DNA from: Candidatus Doudnabacteria bacterium RIFCSPHIGHO2_02_FULL_42_25
GTDB lineage: Bacteria > Patescibacteriota > Doudnabacteria > UBA920 > O2-02-FULL-48-8
NCBI GenBank assembly: GCA_001777665.1
Contig: MFEQ01000006.1
Coordinates: 88,309 to 128,879 of the forward strand
Direction: 5' to 3'
Length of the DNA: 40,571 nt
Part shown: positions 35,628 through 40,571 of the stretch, piece by piece
Position numbering within the stretch: position 1 is the stretch's first letter
How the letters are laid out: each line of letters starts with the position of its first letter
Notes under the pieces: generated by a model
Told to the model about the DNA's origin: nothing
The model's database searches: none
What the model saw: only the letters and a program-made list of their open reading frames with translations
Made by a program: the position numbers and the translations under genes

Positions 35628-36815
35628 TTACTTCGTGATTTTGTTTACAACTCCAGCACCGACAGTGTGTCCACCTTCGCGAATAGCGAAGCGCATCTTT
35701 TCTTCCAAAGCAACTGGGGTAATCAACTTGACTTTGAGGGAAACAGTGTCTCCAGGCATGACCATTTCTTGACCTGCTGGCAATTCAACTTCTCCGGTTA
35801 CGTCTGTAGTTCGGATGTAGAATTGAGGCTTATAACCTTTGAAGAATGGAGTATGACGTCCGCCTTCTTCTTTGGTCAAAATATAAACTTCTGCATCAAA
35901 TTCAGTGTGAGGAGTAACTGATCCTGGTTTACACAAGACTTGTCCGCGTTCTACTTCATCTTTTTTGGTTCCGCGGAGCAAGATACCTGCGTTGTCACCA
36001 GCGCGTCCTTCATCCAATTGCTTGTTGAACATCTCAATACCAGTGACCACTGTTTTGACAGTTGGGCGGATACCGACGATTTCAATTTCTTCGTTGATTT
36101 TGATCATTCCACGTTCGATTCTTCCGGTGACTACAGTTCCTCGTCCTTCGATGGAGAAGATGTCTTCGATAGGCATCAAAAATGGTTTATCAATTTCACG
36201 AACTGGTTCAGGGATGTAAGAATCCAAATTTTCAATCAATTTGAGAATTGAAGCTTCGCCGATTTCGGAAGTATCACCTTCCAAAGCTTTCAAAGCTGAT
36301 CCTCGAACGATAGGGGTATCTTTTCCTGGAAAACCGTATTTGGTCAGTAAATCTCGGATTTCTTCTTCGACTAAGTCTAGTAATTCTTTATCATCAACCA
36401 TATCTACTTTGTTCATGTAGACGACGATGTAAGGAACTCCGACCTGTTTGGCCAGAAGAATGTGTTCTCGAGTTTGAGGCATAGGGCCGTCAGCTGCTGA
36501 CACGACCAAAATCGCACCATCCATCTGGGCGGCACCGGTGATCATGTTTTTGACATAGTCAGCGTGTCCCGGACAGTCGACGTGGGCGTAGTGACGCTTG
36601 TCAGATTCGTATTCTGCGTGAGAAGTATTAATAGTAATACCACGGGCCTTTTCTTCAGGAGCGTTGTCGATAGAATCGTAGGCGCGTGCTTTGGCTTTGC
36701 CTGATTTTGCTAAAACTGTGGTGATAGCAGCAGTCAAAGTGGTTTTGCCGTGGTCAACGTGACCGATGGTTCCGACGTTGACGTGAGGCTTGGAACGATC
36801 GAATTTTTCTGCCAT
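35628..36815 (-). CDS. tuf: Elongation factor Tu
   Basis: [32 protein letters not shown]; start at ATG 36815. Confidence 0.97.
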   Translation of the reverse strand: MAEKFDRSKPHVNVGTIGHVDHGKTTLTAAITTVLAKSGKAKARAYDSIDNAPEEKARGITINTSHAEYESDKRHYAHVDCPGHADYVKNMITGAAQMDGAILVVSAADGPMPQTREHILLAKQVGVPYIVVYMNKVDMVDDKELLDLVEEEIRDLLTKYGFPGKDTPIVRGSALKALEGDTSEIGEASILKLIENLDSYIPEPVREIDKPFLMPIEDIFSIEGRGTVVTGRIERGMIKINEEIEIVGIRPTVKTVVTGIEMFNKQLDEGRAGDNAGILLRGTKKDEVERGQVLCKPGSVTPHTEFDAEVYILTKEEGGRHTPFFKGYKPQFYIRTTDVTGEVELPAGQEMVMPGDTVSLKVKLITPVALEEKMRFAIREGGHTVGAGVVNKITK

Positions 36816-36865
36816 TTTACTGGCCTTTCCGGTGATTTTTAAGTGGTATCCAGTCCTCCCGAGCC

Positions 36866-36895
36866 TTAACAAAAACCCCATTTTGCGGGGGTTTA
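36866..36895 (-). terminator. Intrinsic-terminator-like hairpin in the tuf leader
   Basis: Minus: AAACCCC-cgcaaaat-GGGGTTTTTGTT. Confidence 0.6.
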
Positions 36896-36955
36896 GCCAA
36901 GTTCAGGATGACGCCTGACTCAAAAACCGCCAATAATTAATTTACATGCCTAACG

Positions 36956-36984
36956 ATTATAGAGGATTTGGGGCAGTTTGTAAA
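36956..36984 (-). promoter_or_regulatory. tuf promoter
   Basis: Minus TTTACA - 17 nt - TATAAT, about 140 nt upstream of tuf ATG. Confidence 0.75.
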
Positions 36985-37057
36985 GGGTTTAGGTGTCTGT
37001 GGATAAACTAGCTTAAATTCTATAAATCAGATATTCTTATCTTATTGGGAGGGTTTA

Positions 37058-37183
37058 ATGGCCGATGATGAAGGACAATGGTGGCTCGGAATTATTGCGA
37101 TTGCGGCGATCATCGCAACTGCTCTCATCGGGCGAGATTGGGTACATCAGCTGATCGCCGGTGTAGCCGCAATCAGCAACTAG
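37058..37183 (+). CDS. Island unit 1: small membrane protein, 41 aa
   Basis: GGGAGGG SD; MADDEGQWWLGIIAIAAIIATALIGRDWVHQLIAGVAAISN*. Confidence 0.65.
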   Translation: MADDEGQWWLGIIAIAAIIATALIGRDWVHQLIAGVAAISN

Positions 37184-37200
37184 AAAAATCGGGAGGAACT

Positions 37201-37263
37201 ATGAGAAAAACGGGAAAGAAAAAGCCCAAGAACGGCTGGCCGATCTTCGGCTTTGGAGAGTAA
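37201..37263 (+). CDS. Island unit 1: 20-aa basic peptide
   Basis: GGGAGG SD; MRKTGKKKPKNGWPIFGFGE*. Confidence 0.5.
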   Translation: MRKTGKKKPKNGWPIFGFGE

Positions 37264-37284
37264 ACCGCCAACTCTGTCCGCCAT

Positions 37285-37323
37285 CCACCAAAGCATGAAT
37301 CCACGCCTCGGTGGCTTTTTTTT
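37285..37323 (+). terminator. Island terminator T1
   Basis: CCACCaaagc...gcctcGGTGG + T-run. Confidence 0.8.
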
Positions 37324-37345
37324 ATATGCAAATAGGAGTAATCTT

Positions 37346-37372
37346 ATGACTAGGAGAGGACTATATTGCTAG
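37346..37372 (+). CDS. Possible 8-codon leader ORF
   Basis: GGAG-taatctt-ATG; MTRRGLYC*, overlapping the next ORF start. Confidence 0.3.
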   Translation: MTRRGLYC

Positions 37373-37503
37373 TGACACTGACCGAGCTTCTCAACAATCT
37401 GCCCAAATACTTCTGGCTCGTTGCAGGAATTGGAACAGTCAGCATCGTGGTGGTCTTAGGACTCATCGCGAAAGTCCATAAAGATTGGGACGGAATCCGT
37501 TAA
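37366..37503 (+). CDS. Island unit 2: small membrane protein, 45 aa, TTG start
   Basis: AGGAGAGGA SD; (M)LVTLTELLNNLPKYFWLVAGIGTVSIVVVLGLIAKVHKDWDGIR*. Confidence 0.6.
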   Translation: MLVTLTELLNNLPKYFWLVAGIGTVSIVVVLGLIAKVHKDWDGIR

Positions 37504-37527
37504 CAAAGTAACTTTAAGGAGGAAATC

Positions 37528-37848
37528 ATGGAGTGGATCTGGTTTGTGCTTGCTGTACTAACTGGCCTCTACGCTTTCGGGTACCACTGTGCGTTGCGTT
37601 TCGCCACTGGCACATGGGATTACTCGAGTGAGCTTCATGACTCGGCGATGCATTTGTGTTTGAATGCAGGTGCATTCCCCGGCTGCTTCCGAAGAATCGC
37701 TTCAGGGTGGGGCTCCTTCACCATCTTCTCTCTGATATTCCTATCCGAGGGTAGAATTGCAGCAGCACTTGCGATTGCTGCCTTCATGGCGATCCTCGTA
37801 GGAATCCATATCTATTTCAACCGGTTCAGACCGGAGCTCAATCTATAA
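37528..37848 (+). CDS. Island unit 2: multi-TM protein, 106 aa
   Basis: AAGGAGG SD; MEWIWFVLAVLTGLYAFGYHCALRF...AALAIAAFMAILVGIHIYFNRFRPELNL*. Confidence 0.75.
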   Translation: MEWIWFVLAVLTGLYAFGYHCALRFATGTWDYSSELHDSAMHLCLNAGAFPGCFRRIASGWGSFTIFSLIFLSEGRIAAALAIAAFMAILVGIHIYFNRFRPELNL

Positions 37849-37887
37849 CCACCAACACGTGATCAAACGCAGCGGTGGCTTTTTTTA
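37849..37887 (+). terminator. Island terminator T2
   Basis: CCACCaacacgtgatcaaacgcagcGGTGGC + T-run. Confidence 0.75.
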
Positions 37888-37904
37888 TTTCTAAACTGTA
37901 TGCT

Positions 37905-37910
37905 TATAAT
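37905..37910 (+). promoter_or_regulatory. -10 element of island unit 3
   Basis: TATAAT immediately after T2; weak T-rich -35. Confidence 0.5.
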
Positions 37911-37975
37911 GTAATCGGGAGGAATGAATAGTAGCTTAGACGCGATCTAACCGGCTAAACATTCAGGAGGTTGCT

Positions 37976-38044
37976 ATGTCGATTGGAAAAATGATCGCCG
38001 TCGCCCTGCTCATCTCGTCGTGGGTCTCTCTATTTGTCGGCTGA
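37976..38044 (+). CDS. Island unit 3: 22-aa hydrophobic peptide
   Basis: CAGGAGG SD; MSIGKMIAVALLISSWVSLFVG*. Confidence 0.55.
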   Translation: MSIGKMIAVALLISSWVSLFVG

Positions 38045-38070
38045 AGTCGACTCTCGACCACGCTCCCCCT

Positions 38071-38110
38071 CCACCAAAGCATTCCCCAAATGCCTAGGTG
38101 GCTTTTTTTA
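38071..38110 (+). terminator. Island terminator T3
   Basis: CCACCaaaGCATTccccaAATGCctaGGTGGC + T7. Confidence 0.85.
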
Positions 38111-38121
38111 TGGCAAATTGC

Positions 38122-38127
38122 TATAAT
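38122..38127 (+). promoter_or_regulatory. Extended -10 promoter of island unit 4
   Basis: TTGCTATAAT matches TGnTATAAT. Confidence 0.6.
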
Positions 38128-38156
38128 CCATTGAACTCGAATCCGGAGGGAATCAA

Positions 38157-38471
38157 ATGAAAGGAACTGTCAAAAGAAACCCTAAGACCGAGGTCAACTA
38201 CCCCAGCAAAACATACACTGCATCAAATGAAGTGAGAAGCGACTTGTATCGGGGCTATGGTTGTGGTGTCTTCAGTCGTTATACGTGGAGTTCGTACTTC
38301 CAAGGCACAGCAGATCTCACTACACGACGCGTAGTGGATAGCCACAAGAGTTGCTGCCAGTCTTGCAAAGCGTTCCACAAATTAGAGTCCAAAGTCACAC
38401 GAAAAAAAGCGAAAGGACATTCTCGACGTAGACGTGACCGTGCTGGCAAAGCAGTTCAAAAAAAACGATGA
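38157..38471 (+). CDS. Island unit 4: basic Cys-containing protein, 104 aa
   Basis: CGGAGGG SD; ...SHKSCCQSCKAFHKLESKVTRKKAKGHSRRRRDRAGKAVQKKR*. Confidence 0.7.
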   Translation: MKGTVKRNPKTEVNYPSKTYTASNEVRSDLYRGYGCGVFSRYTWSSYFQGTADLTTRRVVDSHKSCCQSCKAFHKLESKVTRKKAKGHSRRRRDRAGKAVQKKR

Positions 38472-38490
38472 CTAACCAGGAGGAAAACTA

Positions 38491-38757
38491 TTGGCACTTC
38501 GTCATGATTGGGGTCTACGAGCCCTTCGTGGTTACAAGCTTGCACAACCGTTCTATGAGGCTCATCCGGAAATCCTGATATCAGTTGGAGCACTTGCAAC
38601 TGTGTACTACAAGTATTTTCGGGACGCTGCTATCCAACGTGGTGATTTCGAGACCATGCTCGATCGGATTCGAAACAATCCTGAAGCGAACCAAGAACTT
38701 GAAACCCTTAATCAACGAAACGCTCAAGCGAGAACGAAAGCGAAGCGAAAACGGTAA
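38491..38757 (+). CDS. Island unit 4: 88-aa protein, TTG start
   Basis: AGGAGG SD; (M)ALRHDWGLRALRGYKLAQPFYEAHPEILISVGALATVYYKYFRDAAIQRGDFETMLDRIRNN... Confidence 0.7.
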   Translation: MALRHDWGLRALRGYKLAQPFYEAHPEILISVGALATVYYKYFRDAAIQRGDFETMLDRIRNNPEANQELETLNQRNAQARTKAKRKR

Positions 38758-38782
38758 GTCCCCGACTACCGTTCTTTTTTTA
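38750..38782 (+). terminator. Island terminator T4
   Basis: AACGGTA-agtccccgac-TACCGTT + TTTTTTT; stem includes the stop codon. Confidence 0.85.
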
Positions 38783-38848
38783 TTTTCAAATTAGTCGCAA
38801 AAACAATGTAATTACAGTATTTTTACGACTATTTATTTATAAAAGAAA

Positions 38849-38866
38849 AACCGCCTTTCGGCGGTC
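38849..38866 (-). terminator. fusA terminator
   Basis: Minus: GACCGCC-gaaa-GGCGGTTTTTCTTTT. Confidence 0.85.
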
Positions 38867-38873
38867 TAAAAAT

Positions 38874-40571
38874 TTACTTATTCTGGCCTACGCGGATTTT
38901 TCCTGTTTCCCCGATAATTTTCTCCGCGACGTTGCGAGGAACTTCTTCATAGTGATGAAATTCCATGGAGTAAGATGCCTGACCCTGGGACATGGAGCGA
39001 ATTTGCGTCGCATAACCAAACATTTCAGCGAGTGGAACTTCGGCATCGACGACTTTGATGTTACCTCGCTCACCCATCTCGAGAATTTTTCCGCGTTTGG
39101 CATTCAGATCTCCGATGACATCTCCGAGAGATGATTCCGGAGTGAGCACTTCTACTTTCATGATCGGTTCAAGTAAAATTGGTTGCGCTTTTTTCACAGC
39201 ATCCTGGAAAGCCATGGAACCGGCAATTTTGAAAGCAATTTCAGATGAGTCAACTTCGTGGTAAGAACCATCATAAAGCGTAACTTTAGCATTGATCAGA
39301 GGAAATCCTGCGATAACACCACGGTCTTCGGCTTCTTTAATCCCCTTATCAACAGCTGGGATGTATTCGCGAGGAATAGTACCACCCACGACTTCGTTTA
39401 CAAATTCATTGCCTTTGGTTGGATCATCCTGGGGTTCGAGTCTGATATAGACATGGCCATACTGTCCACGACCACCTGTCTGACGAATATATTTTCCTTC
39501 AGCTTCAGATTTACCTTTGATCGTTTCTTTATAAGCAACTTGTGGGCGGCCGACATTGGCTTCCACTTTGAATTCGCGCTTCATGCGGTCGACGATAATA
39601 TCCAAATGCAGTTCGCCCATTCCAGAAATCAAAGTCTGGTTGGTTTCTTCATCAGACTTGATCCGAAAAGTTGGATCTTCTTCAGCTAATTTCTGTAAAG
39701 CCAATCCCATCTTTTCTTGATCTTGTTTGGTCTTGGGTTCAATCGCCACTGAAATAACCGGTTCTGGGAATTTGATAGATTCGAGCTGAACTGGATAATC
39801 TACGTTCGTTAGCGTGTCTCCGGTGAAAGTATCTTTCGGACCTACCAAAGCAGCAATATCGCCAGAATAAACTTCTTTTACTTCCTCGCGGGAATCAGCA
39901 TGAAGTCTGACTAGACGTCCGACACGTTCTTTATTTCCTGATCGGGTATTCAAAATATATGATCCTGTTTGCAATACTCCTGTATAAACTCGGAAGAAAG
40001 CTAATTTCCCGACAAATGGATCTGTCGCGATTTTGAAAGCTAAGGCCACGAATTTTTCATCATCTACTGGAGTCAACAATATTTCTTCTTTGGTCTTGGT
40101 ATTAATTCCTTTTACCGGTGGTTTGTCCATCGGAGATGGCAGATAATTTACCACCGCGTCTAAAATCGTCGTGACTATAAGTCCGCGACCGTCGCCGCCA
40201 ACAACTGGATAAAATTTACCAGTTAAAGTTGAAGATCGTATAGCTCGCATTAATTCTTCTTCAGTCAATTCAGTACCAGCCAAATATTTTTCCATCAATA
40301 CATCATCAGATTCAACTGCTTTTTCAATCAATTTCAAACGATATTCTTTGGCTTTTTCTAACATAGAAGCTGGGACTTCGCCTTCAGTAAACCCTTTATC
40401 TTTGTGCTCTTTGTAGGTATAGGATTTCATTTTCACCAAATCCACCACACCATTGATGTCTTTTTCAAATCCGATCGGCAATTGGATTGGGAATGCGTTT
40501 GGTGACAATCGTTTATGAATAGCATCTAAGGATTTATAGAAATCGCCCCCAGTTTGGTTGATTTTGTTGAT
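38874..40571 (-). CDS. fusA: Elongation factor G, 5' part beyond window edge
   Basis: Frame open to 40571 (INKINQTGGDFYKSLDAIHKRLSPNAFPIQLPIG...); GGRGQYGHVYIRLEP, YSMEFHHYEEVPRNVAEKI. Confidence 0.96.
   Translation of the reverse strand: MNKINQTGGDFYKSLDAIHKRLSPNAFPIQLPIGFEKDINGVVDLVKMKSYTYKEHKDKGFTEGEVPASMLEKAKEYRLKLIEKAVESDDVLMEKYLAGTELTEEELMRAIRSSTLTGKFYPVVGGDGRGLIVTTILDAVVNYLPSPMDKPPVKGINTKTKEEILLTPVDDEKFVALAFKIATDPFVGKLAFFRVYTGVLQTGSYILNTRSGNKERVGRLVRLHADSREEVKEVYSGDIAALVGPKDTFTGDTLTNVDYPVQLESIKFPEPVISVAIEPKTKQDQEKMGLALQKLAEEDPTFRIKSDEETNQTLISGMGELHLDIIVDRMKREFKVEANVGRPQVAYKETIKGKSEAEGKYIRQTGGRGQYGHVYIRLEPQDDPTKGNEFVNEVVGGTIPREYIPAVDKGIKEAEDRGVIAGFPLINAKVTLYDGSYHEVDSSEIAFKIAGSMAFQDAVKKAQPILLEPIMKVEVLTPESSLGDVIGDLNAKRGKILEMGERGNIKVVDAEVPLAEMFGYATQIRSMSQGQASYSMEFHHYEEVPRNVAEKIIGETGKIRVGQNK

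Noticed and set aside
35667-36251. Plus-strand ORFs opposite tuf
   Set aside because: Antisense to EF-Tu coding sequence; explained by codon bias on the opposite strand.
36998-37006. DnaA box (TGTGGATAA, complement TTATCCACA)
   Set aside because: Single perfect match without clustering or AT-rich unwinding region; chance or local regulatory use cannot be separated.
37078-37263. 61-aa ORF supplied in the track for island unit 1
   Set aside because: It is out of frame with the SD-preceded 41-aa ORF at 37058; only its last 20 codons, preceded by GGGAGG, look like a real start.
37000-38800. Filamentous phage (inovirus) remnant
   Set aside because: Tiny hydrophobic ORFs are suggestive of coat proteins, but no Zot-like ATPase, replication initiator or integrase is visible, so the name is not supportable.

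Overview
The window looks like a Patescibacteria/CPR-type chromosome segment; this is inferred from gene content, the missing rpmD (uL30), split transketolase and very compact operons. Almost everything lies on the minus strand. It holds a cell-wall block (mreB, murA, murB), RNase H/recJ, and a long central-carbon cluster (gpmI, pgk, gap, fba, PfkB kinase, split tkt, rpe, rpiB, tpiA, galT-like). After that come ruvX, htrA and map, then the contiguous spc/S10/str ribosomal region from adk/secY to tuf and fusA. The strongest candidate for something undescribed is a ~1.8 kb plus-strand island (about 37.0-38.8 kb) between fusA and tuf. It has four consecutive mini-transcription units of tiny ORFs with strong Shine-Dalgarno sites, several of them membrane proteins, and three of its four terminators share the same stem and flanks. 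A second stranger is a stand-alone Fis-like HTH protein between secY and adk. The other major signal is a family of long intergenic inverted repeats built from TACGAA/TACTAA units, which fill the gap between stop and start codons of adjacent operon genes. Within the same region are a competing-stem structure at the rpsQ start, an attenuator-like terminator between rpsJ and rplC, an in-frame palindromic insertion in rplW, a GDPD gene inside the S10 operon, a MurA Cys-to-Asp active-site change, a receiver domain lacking its phospho-acceptor Asp, and several consensus promoters placed so close to start codons that leaderless mRNAs are predicted. All calls are by eye; no database search or folding was run.
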